A stretch of 27,335 nt of DNA from an uncultured Limnohabitans sp. GTDB lineage: Bacteria; Pseudomonadota; Gammaproteobacteria; Burkholderiales; Burkholderiaceae_C. Below the pieces are notes generated by a model. The model had not been told where the DNA came from and did not search any database. It saw only the letters and a list, made by a program, of their open reading frames with translations. The translations under genes and the position numbers were made by a program. Positions 20,359-27,335 of the stretch are shown piece by piece. The stretch is from contig NZ_CALBEX010000093.1 of assembly GCF_937889215.1 (NCBI RefSeq), positions 1 through 27,335 of the forward strand. Direction: 5' to 3'. Numbering within the stretch: the stretch's first letter is position 1; each line of letters starts with the position of its first letter.

Positions 20359-21932
20359 TGCGCTGGGGCCGTTTCGGGCGCGGCGTATTCATTGTCTTCA
20401 TCGTCTTGCGCTACGGCCTCGACGAGCTGGTGCTCTCTAGCTTTCAAAAGCCATGGATTCGCCTGTTAGCCCGCGTGCTCTCGGTGGGCCGTGACTTGCG
20501 TTCGCCCCGGGGAGTACGCCTGCGCGAAGCCCTGGAGCGTTTGGGGCCGATTTTTGTGAAGTTTGGGCAGGTGCTGTCCACGCGGCGCGATTTGCTGGCG
20601 CCCGACATTGCCGAAGAACTGGCCAAGCTGCAAGACCGGGTGCCGCCTTTCAGCTCGGCCATCGCGGTGGCCTCCATTGAGCGGGCTTTCAACCGCAAGG
20701 TGGATGATATTTTTGAAACCTTTGAGCGCGAGCCTGTGGCCAGCGCCTCGATCGCGCAGGTGCACTTTGCCACCTTGCGCGGCAAATCGGGCGATGTGCG
20801 CGAAGTGGCCATCAAGGTCTTGCGCCCGGGCATGCTGCCCGTGATCGACAAAGACCTGAGCTTGATGCGCATGATGGCGGGCTGGGTGGAGAGCCTGAGC
20901 GCTGACGGCAAGCGCCTCAAACCCCGCGAGGTGGTGGCCGAGTTTGACAAATACCTGCACGACGAGCTGGACTTGGTGCGCGAAGCCGCCAACGCCGCGC
21001 AGCTGCGCCGCAACATGCAAGGGCTGGACTTGGTGTTGATCCCCGAGATGATCTGGGACTTTTGTCACCCTGAAGTCATTGTCATGGAGCGCATGCACGG
21101 CCTGCCCATCAGCCAGGTCGACCGTTTGCGCGCCGCAGGGGTGGACATTCCGAAGTTGGCCCGCGATGGCGTGACGCTTTTTTTCACGCAAGTGTTTCGC
21201 GATGGGTTTTTCCATGCCGACATGCACCCGGGCAACATCCAGGTCAGCTTGGCACCAGAGACTTTTGGCCGCTATATTTCCCTTGATTTCGGCATCGTGG
21301 GCACACTCACCGAGTACGACAAGGAGTACCTGGCGCAAAACTTCACGGCGTTTTTCCGCCGCGACTACAAACGCGTGGCCGAGCTGCATATCGAGTCGGG
21401 CTGGGTGCCGCCCGAGACGCGTGTGGACGAGTTGGAGTCGGCGATTCGCGCCGTGTGTGAGCCGTACTTCGACCGACCGTTGAAAGAGATTTCTCTGGGC
21501 ATGGTGCTGATGCGGCTGTTTCAGACCTCGCGCCGCTTTCAGGTCGAGATCCAACCCCAGTTGGTGCTGCTGCAAAAAACACTGCTCAACATTGAGGGCC
21601 TCGGTCGCGATCTGGACCCCGAGCTCGACCTGTGGAGCACGGCCAAGCCTTTTCTCGAAAAATGGATGCTGGAGCAGATTGGCCCCCAAAAGTTGTTGCA
21701 AGAGCTCAAGGCCCAAGCCCCGCATTACGCCAAACTGTTGCCACAGTTGCCGCGTTTGCTGCACGAGTACCTGAAACAACCGCGCCAAAGTGATCACCGC
21801 GAGTTGGCGCAGTTGCTCAAAGAGCAGCGCAGAACCAATGCTTTGCTGCAGACGCTGGTTTACATGGGCTTGGGTTTTGTCGCAACCCTGGTGTTGTTGC
21901 AGCTGTGGAGCCATTTGGCTTGGCGGTTTTAG
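20355..21932 (+). CDS. ubiB: Atypical kinase/ATPase UbiB of ubiquinone biosynthesis
   Basis: Member of the ADCK/ABC1 family needed for ubiquinone synthesis, thought to use ATP hydrolysis to extract or present lipid intermediates. The 525 residues include the family KxGQ motif ([15 protein letters not shown], 67-81), the alanine-rich loop ASASIAQVH near 129-137, the ATP lysine in VAIKVLRPG (K154), the catalytic loop [10 protein letters not shown] and the DFG segment ([10 protein letters not shown]). The C-terminal [25 protein letters not shown] is a membrane anchor. The ATG at 20355 overlaps the ubiJ stop; a much longer in-frame reading from 20190 would run through ubiJ and is rejected. It is the last gene of the cluster. 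Confidence 0.96.
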   Translation: MMRWGRFGRGVFIVFIVLRYGLDELVLSSFQKPWIRLLARVLSVGRDLRSPRGVRLREALERLGPIFVKFGQVLSTRRDLLAPDIAEELAKLQDRVPPFSSAIAVASIERAFNRKVDDIFETFEREPVASASIAQVHFATLRGKSGDVREVAIKVLRPGMLPVIDKDLSLMRMMAGWVESLSADGKRLKPREVVAEFDKYLHDELDLVREAANAAQLRRNMQGLDLVLIPEMIWDFCHPEVIVMERMHGLPISQVDRLRAAGVDIPKLARDGVTLFFTQVFRDGFFHADMHPGNIQVSLAPETFGRYISLDFGIVGTLTEYDKEYLAQNFTAFFRRDYKRVAELHIESGWVPPETRVDELESAIRAVCEPYFDRPLKEISLGMVLMRLFQTSRRFQVEIQPQLVLLQKTLLNIEGLGRDLDPELDLWSTAKPFLEKWMLEQIGPQKLLQELKAQAPHYAKLLPQLPRLLHEYLKQPRQSDHRELAQLLKEQRRTNALLQTLVYMGLGFVATLVLLQLWSHLAWRF

Positions 21933-21974
21933 GAGGCTACGGTGCGCCTCTTTGGGTGACCCGTTTCGGGACAC
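21933..21974 (+). terminator. Hairpins after ubiB
   Basis: GAGGC (21933-21937) and GCCTC (21946-21950), followed by TTT, form a small stem directly after the ubiB stop. A second stem, GTGaCCCG (21956-21963) with CGGGaCAC (21967-21974), comes next. The gap lies between convergent ubiB and potI. Either could end transcription, but both are short and the T-run is minimal. Confidence 0.4.
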
Positions 21975-21990
21975 GCCTGCGCGGTGGCGG

Positions 21991-22803
21991 TCAGTTGCGG
22001 GATTTGCGGGCTTGACGCGCTGAGTAAACCCCAAACGCCACCACGGCCAAGGTGACCACCACCATGAGCAAGGTGGCGGCGGCGTAAATGGAGGGGTTCA
22101 CGCCGCGCCTAGCGTAGCTGAAAATGACCTGTGGCAAAGTGGTCACGCCAGGGCCAGACAAGAACTCTGAGATCACCACGTCGTCAAATGACAACGTAAA
22201 GGTCAGCAACCAAGCGGCCAGCAAAGCCTGTGAAATATTGGGCAAAGTCACCAAGAAGAACACTTGGCCGGGGCGGCAGCCCAAGTCCATGGCCGCCTCC
22301 TCGAGTGAGCGCTCCATTTCCTTGAGCCGAGACTGGATCACCACTGTCGCGTAGGCCATGCCCAGCAAGACATGCCCCAGCACGATGGTGGTCAGGCCTC
22401 GTTCGGGCCATCCCAGGCTGCGTTGGGCGCTGACCGACAGCAGCAGCAAAGACAAGCCAATGATCACTTCTGGCATGACCAGAGGGGCATTCAACATGGC
22501 CGTGAAAACGTTGCGTCCCCGAAACCGGGTGTAGCGAACGAGTGTGTAGGCCGCCAACGTGGCCAGCACCACCGACAGCGACGCACTGATGAAAGCCACC
22601 TTCAGCGAGACCAGAAAACCCTCCAGCAGACGAGAGTCATTGGCCAAAGCCTCGTACCAGCGCCATGAAAAACCGGTGAATCGACTGTCTTGACGGGTGC
22701 TGTTGAAGGAGAACACCACCAAGAAGGCCAGGGGTGCAAACAAGAACCCGTAGACCAAGCCCATCCAGAGTTTGCCAAAGTGGGCTTGTAGCCAACGGCT
22801 CAT
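21991..22803 (-). CDS. potI: Polyamine ABC transporter permease PotI
   Basis: Inner-membrane permease of 270 residues, pairing with PotH to form the channel for putrescine or spermidine. It opens MSRWLQAHFGKLWMGLVYGFLFAPLAFLVVFSFNSTRQ (first span near 12-32), has about six hydrophobic segments, and contains the EAA loop EEAAMDLGCRPGQVFFLVTLP, which contacts the ATPase. The late segment FTLSFDDVVISEFLSGPGVTTLPQVIFSYARRGVNPSIYA is typical of PotC/PotI. The ATG at 22803 overlaps the potH stop (ATGA), so a longer reading further upstream is not used. It is the last gene of the transport operon. Confidence 0.96.
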   Translation of the reverse strand: MSRWLQAHFGKLWMGLVYGFLFAPLAFLVVFSFNSTRQDSRFTGFSWRWYEALANDSRLLEGFLVSLKVAFISASLSVVLATLAAYTLVRYTRFRGRNVFTAMLNAPLVMPEVIIGLSLLLLSVSAQRSLGWPERGLTTIVLGHVLLGMAYATVVIQSRLKEMERSLEEAAMDLGCRPGQVFFLVTLPNISQALLAAWLLTFTLSFDDVVISEFLSGPGVTTLPQVIFSYARRGVNPSIYAAATLLMVVVTLAVVAFGVYSARQARKSRN

Positions 22804-23741
22804 GAGCGCTCCTTCTCGGCTTGACGGGCCACTTTGGCGTTGTACCAAGCCAAGGGCATCACCACCCCTAAGATCATGATCACGGCCAAGGCTGAGGCAC
22901 GAGGCCAATTGTTGCTGCTGAACATTTCATCCCAAACCACTCGGCCGATCATCACGTTCTCGGCCCCCCCCAACAAGGAAGGGATCACGAATTCACCCAG
23001 GCAGGGGATAAACACCAACATGGAGCCCGCCACAATGCCTGAACGGCTGAGCGGCACAGTGATCAGCCAAAAGGCTTTCCAGGGGCTGGCTCCCAAGTCG
23101 TGTGCGGCCTCCAGTAGCCGGGGGTCCAGTTTGACCAATGTGGCGTACAAAGGCAGGACCATGAAGGGCAGGTAAACATAGGTCATGCCCACCAGCATGG
23201 AAACATCGGTGTAGAGCATCTGGATCGGTTCGTGGATCACGCCCAGTGCCAGCAAGACATTGTTCACAATGCCTTGGTCGGCCAAGATGCCCTTCCACGC
23301 GTAAACGCGCAGCAAAAACGAGGTCCAAAAGGGCAGCATCACCATCATCAACAAAACCGGACGCCAAGCGGCTGAGGCGCGGGCCAGAAAATAGGCGAAC
23401 GGGTAGCCTAAAAACAGGCAAAAAACGGTGGTCCAAAAAGCGTACTTGAGGGACAGCAGGTAGGCGCCGATGTAGAGGGTGTCACCCCAATGCCCATCGC
23501 GATCCACAAAGAGACTGACGTAGTGGCTCAGTTTGAGGTTGAGCTTCCAGCCGCCCAGTTCGGTGTGGGTCAGTAGCGGTGCAAACGGGTTGAGTTGCTC
23601 GCCCATGTCGGTGACACTCAATCGCAGCAAAATCAAAAAAGGCGCGGCAAAAAAGACCCACAGCCACACCGTTGGAATGCCAACCACGGTGCGCCTTCCC
23701 AAGCGCAAGGGTTCCACCAAGCGCGACAAGAACTGGATCAT
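22800..23741 (-). CDS. potH: Polyamine ABC transporter permease PotH
   Basis: Inner-membrane permease of 313 residues, partner of PotI. Features include an N-terminal span (VWLWVFFAAPFLILLRLSV), the family segment SLKYAFWTTVFCLFLGYPFAYFLARA, and further spans. The EAA loop reads EAAHDLGASPWKAFWLITVPLSRSGIVAGSMLVFIPCLGEFVIPSLLGG, where the GEFVIPSLLGG ending is a hallmark of PotB/PotH. The ATG at 23741 (MIQFLSRLVEPLR) overlaps the potG stop by ATGA; a start 13 codons earlier is possible but would lie inside potG. Translational coupling runs along potG-potH-potI. Confidence 0.96.
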   Translation of the reverse strand: MIQFLSRLVEPLRLGRRTVVGIPTVWLWVFFAAPFLILLRLSVTDMGEQLNPFAPLLTHTELGGWKLNLKLSHYVSLFVDRDGHWGDTLYIGAYLLSLKYAFWTTVFCLFLGYPFAYFLARASAAWRPVLLMMVMLPFWTSFLLRVYAWKGILADQGIVNNVLLALGVIHEPIQMLYTDVSMLVGMTYVYLPFMVLPLYATLVKLDPRLLEAAHDLGASPWKAFWLITVPLSRSGIVAGSMLVFIPCLGEFVIPSLLGGAENVMIGRVVWDEMFSSNNWPRASALAVIMILGVVMPLAWYNAKVARQAEKERS

Positions 23742-24853
23742 GCGGTCAAGAGAACACCCGCTTGGGTGTCCCAAAAGCAATAGACCGAGTCACCCCAGAC
23801 GATGTCGTCCTCGTGGTTGCGGCTGCGGTTCGATTGGGTCACCTTGACCACGCTGTCATCGGGCAGCTTCACAAGGTATGTGCTGTAACTGCCCATGTAG
23901 GCGATTTCACTCACCACGCCCGACACCGTGTTGGCGGAACCCGCCGAGCCAACATCGGGGGGGCGTTTGTCGATGAAGATTTTTTCGGGGCGAACCGCCA
24001 GTGACAAAGCCATGCCCTGCGGATGGGACGAGCCGTGCCCCAGGGTGAAGCGGCCTTGAGGCGTTTGGATTTCGGATTGGCTGGCATCGGCTCGGGTCAG
24101 GTGGCCGTCAAACAAATTGATGCTGCCAATGAAATCAGCCACAAAGCGGCAATTGGGGGCTTCGTAAATTTCGGTCGGGCTGCCCAGTTGCAAAATGCGG
24201 CCTTGGCTCATGACCGCAATGCGCGAGGCCATGGTCATGGCCTCTTCTTGGTCGTGCGTGACCATGACGCACGTCACGCCAATGGATTCGATGATGTTGA
24301 CCAACTCAAACTGTGTTTGTTCGCGCAGTTTCTTGTCGAGTGCGCCCAGGGGCTCATCCAGCAGCAGCAATTGGGGTTTGCGCGCCAAGCTGCGTGCCAA
24401 TGCCACGCGCTGCTGCTGCCCACCCGACAGTTGATGGGGTTTACGGGCCGCAAACTTTTGCAGTTGCACCAACTCCAGCATGGCCTCTACCCGTTCGGCC
24501 ATCGCGTCTTTGTCCATCCCCATGCGGCGCAGGCCAAAAGCAATGTTTTCCCAAACCGACAAGTGTGGAAACAAAGCATACGACTGGAACATCATGTTGA
24601 TGGGCCGCTCGTAAGGGGGCAGCAAGCTGATGTCCTGCTCACCCAAAAAAATTTGACCCGAAGAAGGGGACTCGAAGCCGGCCAACATGCGCAGCAAGGT
24701 TGATTTGCCGCACCCAGAGCTGCCCAACAAGGCAAAGATCTCCCCTTTTGCGATGTCCAGCGAGACATCATCCACGGCCAGGACGTTGTCAAAACGCTTG
24801 CTCAGACTTCGGATGCTCAGAAAGCCAAGCGAGTCGGGCGGGGTGGTGCTCAT
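23738..24853 (-). CDS. potG: Polyamine ABC transporter ATP-binding protein PotG
   Basis: Cytoplasmic ATPase of 371 residues that powers PotH/PotI. Motifs in order: Walker A GSSGCGKST (44-52), Q-loop MMFQSYALFPHLSVWENIAFGL with Q90, signature LSGGQQQR (142-149), Walker B LLLLDEP (162-168) with the D-loop GALD, and switch histidine H200 in MVTHDQEEAMTMASRI. A C-terminal TOBE domain (about 280-371) follows, as in PotA/PotG. The ATG at 24853 has AAGGA about eight bases upstream and gives the usual MSTTPP-type start; an earlier in-frame start would run into the hairpin region after potF. Confidence 0.97.
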   Translation of the reverse strand: MSTTPPDSLGFLSIRSLSKRFDNVLAVDDVSLDIAKGEIFALLGSSGCGKSTLLRMLAGFESPSSGQIFLGEQDISLLPPYERPINMMFQSYALFPHLSVWENIAFGLRRMGMDKDAMAERVEAMLELVQLQKFAARKPHQLSGGQQQRVALARSLARKPQLLLLDEPLGALDKKLREQTQFELVNIIESIGVTCVMVTHDQEEAMTMASRIAVMSQGRILQLGSPTEIYEAPNCRFVADFIGSINLFDGHLTRADASQSEIQTPQGRFTLGHGSSHPQGMALSLAVRPEKIFIDKRPPDVGSAGSANTVSGVVSEIAYMGSYSTYLVKLPDDSVVKVTQSNRSRNHEDDIVWGDSVYCFWDTQAGVLLTA

Positions 24854-24880
24854 GGAGGTGTCCTTCGGTTCAAGACTCAG

Positions 24881-24905
24881 GGCCGTGCACGCCACGGGCA
24901 CGGCC
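24881..24905. other. Intercistronic hairpin before potG
   Basis: GGCCGTGC (24881-24888) pairs with GCACGGCC (24898-24905) around a 9-base loop. It is the second of two stems in the 83-base gap between potF and potG. In the message it lies about 28 bases before the potG start codon. There is no U-tract after it, so it could shield the 3' end of potF mRNA or reduce read-through. Confidence 0.5.
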
Positions 24906-24917
24906 TAGGGTTAACGG

Positions 24918-24933
24918 CCAACCAAGTGGTTGG
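24918..24933. other. Small hairpin directly after the potF stop
   Basis: CCAACC (24918-24923) pairs with GGTTGG (24928-24933) around AAGT, three bases beyond the potF stop codon. With the larger stem at 24881-24905 it makes a double hairpin between the binding-protein gene and the membrane genes, a common way to keep more binding protein than permease. Confidence 0.45.
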
Positions 24934-24936
24934 GCG

Positions 24937-26076
24937 TCACTTGCCTTGTTTGAACGCGGTGTACACCGAGGTCAGGGACTCTCGGGCTGCGTTGGACAAG
25001 CTGGAGGGCGAGACCGCAAGTTGCAAGTTGGCTTCGTCCAAAAACACGCTCTTGTTTTGACCCACTTCTGGCGTGACTTGCGCCACGCTGGCTTTGTTGG
25101 CCGTGGGGTAGCTCAACTCGTTGGTCAAAGCGGCGGATACTTCTGGTTTCAAAAAGTAGTTGATGAACGCCATGGCGTTGTTGGGGTGCTTGGCATCTTT
25201 GGGCACGGCCAGATTGTCAAAGAACAACAAGCCGCCTGTTTTCGGCAGCAAGGCTTCTATCTCTTGGCCGCTTTGGTTTTCGATGGCACGGCTGCGCGCA
25301 ATGTTGATGTCACCTGCCCAGCCCAATGCCACGCAGGCTTTGCCACCGGCCAAGTCATCGATCATGGTGCTGGAGAAAAGCCGGATGTCCTTGCGCACCT
25401 TGGCCAGCATTTCACCTGCCGCTTTGTGGTCGGCTGCGTCGGCCGAATAAGCATCCTTGCCGATGTAATGCAAGGCCGGTGGCATCACCTCGGTGGGGGA
25501 GTCCAGATAGGCGATGCCGCAAGACTTGAGCAGGCTGGTGTAGGTCGGGTTGAAGACCAGATCCCAGGCGTTGTCGGGCATGGGTGTGTTGCCCAGCGCT
25601 TTGCTGACTTTGGTCTTGTTGATGCCGACCGTGGTGAAGCTCCAGGCCCATGGCACCAGATGGGTGTTGCCGGGGTCAACTTTGTCGAGCTTGGCCATGA
25701 TGGCCGGGTCCAAGTTGGTCAGATTTGGAATTTGCGTTTTGTCCAAAGGCCGCAGCAGGCCTGCTTCGATTTGCGATTTGGCAAATACCGCGCCGGGCAC
25801 CACGATGTCATAACCCGAGCTGCCTGCGATCAGCTTGGCTTGCAAGGCTTCGTTGTTCTCGAATGTTTGGTAGTTGACCTTGATGCCACTTTCTTTTTCA
25901 AAGTCGGCGATCATGCCTTCGGCTATGTAGTCGGGCCAGTTGTAAATGTTCAACACCTTGTCTTCGGCGTTGCTGGTGCCCACTGCAGCCACAGGTGTCT
26001 GAGGAGACTCTTCCTTTTTGCCACAGGCGGCCAAGGTCAGTGCACACAAAGCGGTCAGTAAAAAACGTTTGTTCAT
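24937..26076 (-). CDS. potF: Polyamine-binding lipoprotein PotF
   Basis: Substrate-binding component of 379 residues. The signal sequence MNKRFLLTALCALTLAAC has a lipobox (LAAC, C18), so the protein is probably a lipoprotein and not free in the periplasm like E. coli PotF. The mature part opens LNIYNWPDYIAEGMIADFEKESGIKVNY and continues with AGSSGYDIVVPGAVF, SCGIAYLDSPTEV, VALGWAGD (WAGD 253-256), FFDNLAVP and SYPTANKA, all clear PotF/PotD landmarks. WPDY replaces the WSDY I recall from E. coli PotF, so ligand preference may differ. The ATG at 26076 starts the signal peptide; an upstream start would spoil it. It is first in the potFGHI unit, with its promoter in the divergent region to its right. 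Confidence 0.95.
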   Translation of the reverse strand: MNKRFLLTALCALTLAACGKKEESPQTPVAAVGTSNAEDKVLNIYNWPDYIAEGMIADFEKESGIKVNYQTFENNEALQAKLIAGSSGYDIVVPGAVFAKSQIEAGLLRPLDKTQIPNLTNLDPAIMAKLDKVDPGNTHLVPWAWSFTTVGINKTKVSKALGNTPMPDNAWDLVFNPTYTSLLKSCGIAYLDSPTEVMPPALHYIGKDAYSADAADHKAAGEMLAKVRKDIRLFSSTMIDDLAGGKACVALGWAGDINIARSRAIENQSGQEIEALLPKTGGLLFFDNLAVPKDAKHPNNAMAFINYFLKPEVSAALTNELSYPTANKASVAQVTPEVGQNKSVFLDEANLQLAVSPSSLSNAARESLTSVYTAFKQGK

Positions 26077-26147
26077 GAACGTGAAAGCTCCATCAAGGTT
26101 GGGGATGTTGGCCAAAGCTGGGCCTACGCAAAATCGGCCTGCGCGCG

Positions 26148-26179
26148 ATTGTATAAGAACGAACTTTTACTCGTTTTAA
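26148..26179 (-). promoter_or_regulatory. Putative potF promoter with small inverted repeat
   Basis: On the minus strand, TTAAAA (26174-26179) and TATACA (26150-26155, 18-base spacing) or TACAAT (26148-26153, 20-base spacing) are moderate matches to sigma-70 hexamers, about 72 bases before the potF ATG. An inverted repeat, AACGA-N8-TCGTT (26158-26175), fills the spacer and overlaps the -35, a typical place for a repressor. This AT-rich patch stands out from its surroundings. Promoter call inferred, repeat seen directly. Confidence 0.4.
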
Positions 26180-26185
26180 CAGGGT

Positions 26186-26213
26186 ATGTTCACAAACCTG
26201 ACCAATGTTTACA
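26186..26213 (+). repeat. Direct repeat ATGTTYACA in the potF-FmdB gap
   Basis: ATGTTCACA (26186-26194) and ATGTTTACA (26205-26213) differ at one base and start 19 bases apart, close to two helical turns. They lie between the divergent potF promoter region and the FmdB-type gene. This could be a tandem protein-binding site or chance. Confidence 0.35.
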
Positions 26214-26278
26214 CCTTTGTGGCGGCCTGGCAGCGAGGTGTTTCTAGCAGAGCGCCCGGTTCAGTAAGGTCTTCGAAT

Positions 26279-26284
26279 TACAAT
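26279..26284 (+). promoter_or_regulatory. Candidate -10 for the FmdB-type gene
   Basis: TACAAT matches the -10 consensus at five of six positions and lies 33 bases before the ATG, leaving a short leader with AGGA as ribosome site (26306-26309). No good -35 is seen at 16-18 bases upstream. Confidence 0.35.
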
Positions 26285-26317
26285 GGAGGGTTAAATTTTT
26301 CTCTCAGGAACCATCCC

Positions 26318-26650
26318 ATGCCCATTTACGCTTACAAATGCGACGCCTGCGGCCATACCAAGGATGTTCTGCAAAAAATGAGCGACGCGCCCATGACCGA
26401 CTGTCCGGCGTGTGGCGCGCCCAAATTCAGCAAGCAACTCACGGCGCCTGGTTTTCAACTCAAGGGCACGGGTTGGTATGCCACCGATTTCAAGGGTGGT
26501 GGCGCTTCCGCCGCTGCAGCCCCAGCGGCAGCCACGGCCGATGCGGTGGCCAGCCCAGCGCCGGCATCGGGAGGTGACAGCCCAGCTGCCCCCCCGGCCA
26601 CGCCGACTGCAAGTGCTGGAGCTTGTGCAGCTTCCTGTGCCTGCCATTGA
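26318..26650 (+). CDS. FmdB-family zinc ribbon protein with Ala/Pro-rich tail
   Basis: The 110 residues begin MPIYAYKCDACGHTKDVLQKMSDAPMTDCPACG, a zinc ribbon with ligands C8, C11, C29 and C32. FSKQLTAPGFQLKGTGWYATDFKG follows, which is the usual FmdB/CxxC_CXXC_SSSS pattern. The second half is low-complexity Ala/Pro/Ser ending GACAASCACH (C103, C107, C109, H110), possibly a second metal site. The family is called a putative regulator but no function is proven. The ATG at 26318 has AGGA nine bases upstream; an earlier in-frame ATG at 26186 adds unrelated residues and is not used. It is followed after 38 bases by the DUF502 gene, an arrangement common in betaproteobacteria just before aspS. Confidence 0.9.
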   Translation: MPIYAYKCDACGHTKDVLQKMSDAPMTDCPACGAPKFSKQLTAPGFQLKGTGWYATDFKGGGASAAAAPAAATADAVASPAPASGGDSPAAPPATPTASAGACAASCACH

Positions 26651-26688
26651 TCGCTTTTGCGCACTGAATCCTACCGACTGCCCACTTC

Positions 26689-27335
26689 ATGAAACAACGC
26701 AGCTTTAAACAGTATTTCATCACCGGCTTGCTGGTGTGGCTGCCCATGGGTATCACCGTTTGGGTGTTGACTTGGTTGGTAGGCCTGCTGGACGGGATCT
26801 TTTTAGCGGTCTTGCATGCCGCCGACACCTTGATTCCGGGCATGCATGCCTTGGCCGAGTATTTGCGAGGGGTACCCGGTCTGGGTGTGATTCTGGTGGC
26901 TTTGGTCATCTTCTTCACCGGGGTCTTTGTCGCCAACATGTTTGGCCAGTGGTGGTTGCGGCAGTGGGGCAAGTTGATCACCCGCATTCCGGTGGTTCGC
27001 ACGATTTATACCAGTGTCAAGCAAGTGGCCGATACCTTGTTTTCGGGCACCGGCCATGCATTTTCTAAGGCCTTGTTGGTGCAATACCCGCGCCACGGTT
27101 CATGGACCATTGCATTTTTGACGGGTACGCCGGGGGGTGAGGTGGCCCGACATTTGACCCAGCCCATGGTCAGTGTGTACGTGCCAACCACACCCAACCC
27201 GACCTCTGGCTTCTTTTTGATGATGCCCAAGGCCGACGTGGTCGAGCTCGACATGAGCGTCGACGACGCCTTGAAATACATCATTTCCATGGGGGTCGTC
27301 GCGCCGGGTGGCCCTGACGCACTTCCCATGATCGA
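26689..27335 (+). CDS. DUF502 family membrane protein, C-terminus outside the window
   Basis: 215 codons are visible with no stop before the right edge. It opens MKQRSFKQYFITGLLVWLPMGITVWVLTWLVGLLDGIF (first membrane span about 12-38); a second span is GVILVALVIFFTGVFVANMFG (about 68-88). WGKLITRIPVVRTIYTSVKQVADTLFSG follows, which is the DUF502 hallmark, and then a soluble beta-rich part including VSVYVPTTPNPTSGFFLMMPKADVVELDMSVDDALKYIISMGVV. The family's function is unknown. The neighbour upstream is the zinc ribbon gene; by analogy with related genomes aspS probably follows, but that lies beyond this sequence. Confidence 0.93.
   Translation, partial: MKQRSFKQYFITGLLVWLPMGITVWVLTWLVGLLDGIFLAVLHAADTLIPGMHALAEYLRGVPGLGVILVALVIFFTGVFVANMFGQWWLRQWGKLITRIPVVRTIYTSVKQVADTLFSGTGHAFSKALLVQYPRHGSWTIAFLTGTPGGEVARHLTQPMVSVYVPTTPNPTSGFFLMMPKADVVELDMSVDDALKYIISMGVVAPGGPDALPMI

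Noticed and set aside
20466..22034. Open reading frame of 522 codons on the minus strand
   Set aside because: Antisense to ubiB and running into potI; the product is His/Gln/Leu-rich with no domain pattern.
26186..26317. Upstream start for the FmdB-type protein
   Set aside because: The added residues are unlike the family, whose members begin MPIYAY, and the later ATG has its own ribosome site.

Overview
The window is an ordinary, densely coded stretch of a betaproteobacterial chromosome, most likely order Burkholderiales and close to Comamonadaceae. That placement is inferred from gene order: ispB beside pilB/pilC and divergent from rplU-rpmA-obgE-proB; hemA-prfA-prmC-grxD; ubiE-(Tim44-like)-ubiJ-ubiB; an FmdB zinc ribbon followed by a DUF502 protein. 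Protein wording also fits this group. Coding is on both strands with strong G/C at third codon positions, and no gap without a gene exceeds about 240 bases. I found no tRNA, rRNA, insertion sequence, phage gene, CRISPR array or toxin-antitoxin pair.

Layout. Positions 1-2677 (minus) hold the start of pilC, a shortened pilB and ispB. Positions 2864-5884 (plus) hold rplU, rpmA, a strong terminator, obgE and proB. rppH (minus) and proS (plus) diverge from about 6550-6640. Positions 8546-12262 (minus) form the hemA-prfA-prmC-grxD cluster, separated from proS by a bidirectional terminator. A 91-residue membrane protein (plus) converges on ugpQ (minus). Positions 13595-21932 (plus) hold a 1291-residue FAD/Fe-S oxidoreductase, a DUF971 protein, and ubiE, a Tim44-like protein, ubiJ and ubiB. 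Positions 21991-26076 (minus) are a polyamine ABC transporter, potF-potG-potH-potI. From 26318 (plus) come an FmdB-type zinc ribbon protein and a DUF502 membrane protein that runs off the window.

Functions that work together. ispB makes the polyprenyl tail of ubiquinone, and ubiE, ubiJ and ubiB modify or organise the ring later in the same pathway. hemA supplies the first committed step of tetrapyrrole synthesis. prfA and prmC are release factor 1 and the methyltransferase that modifies its GGQ glutamine. potF delivers a polyamine to the PotH/PotI channel, powered by PotG.

No obviously new multi-gene system is visible. The points most worth a second look are a PilB ATPase lacking its whole N-terminal region, with a perfect palindrome at its likely transcription start; a perfect -10 box only 6 bases from the hemA start codon, suggesting a leaderless message; the Tim44-like protein inside the ubiquinone cluster; small inverted and direct repeats between potF and the FmdB gene; and PotF residue changes in the polyamine pocket.
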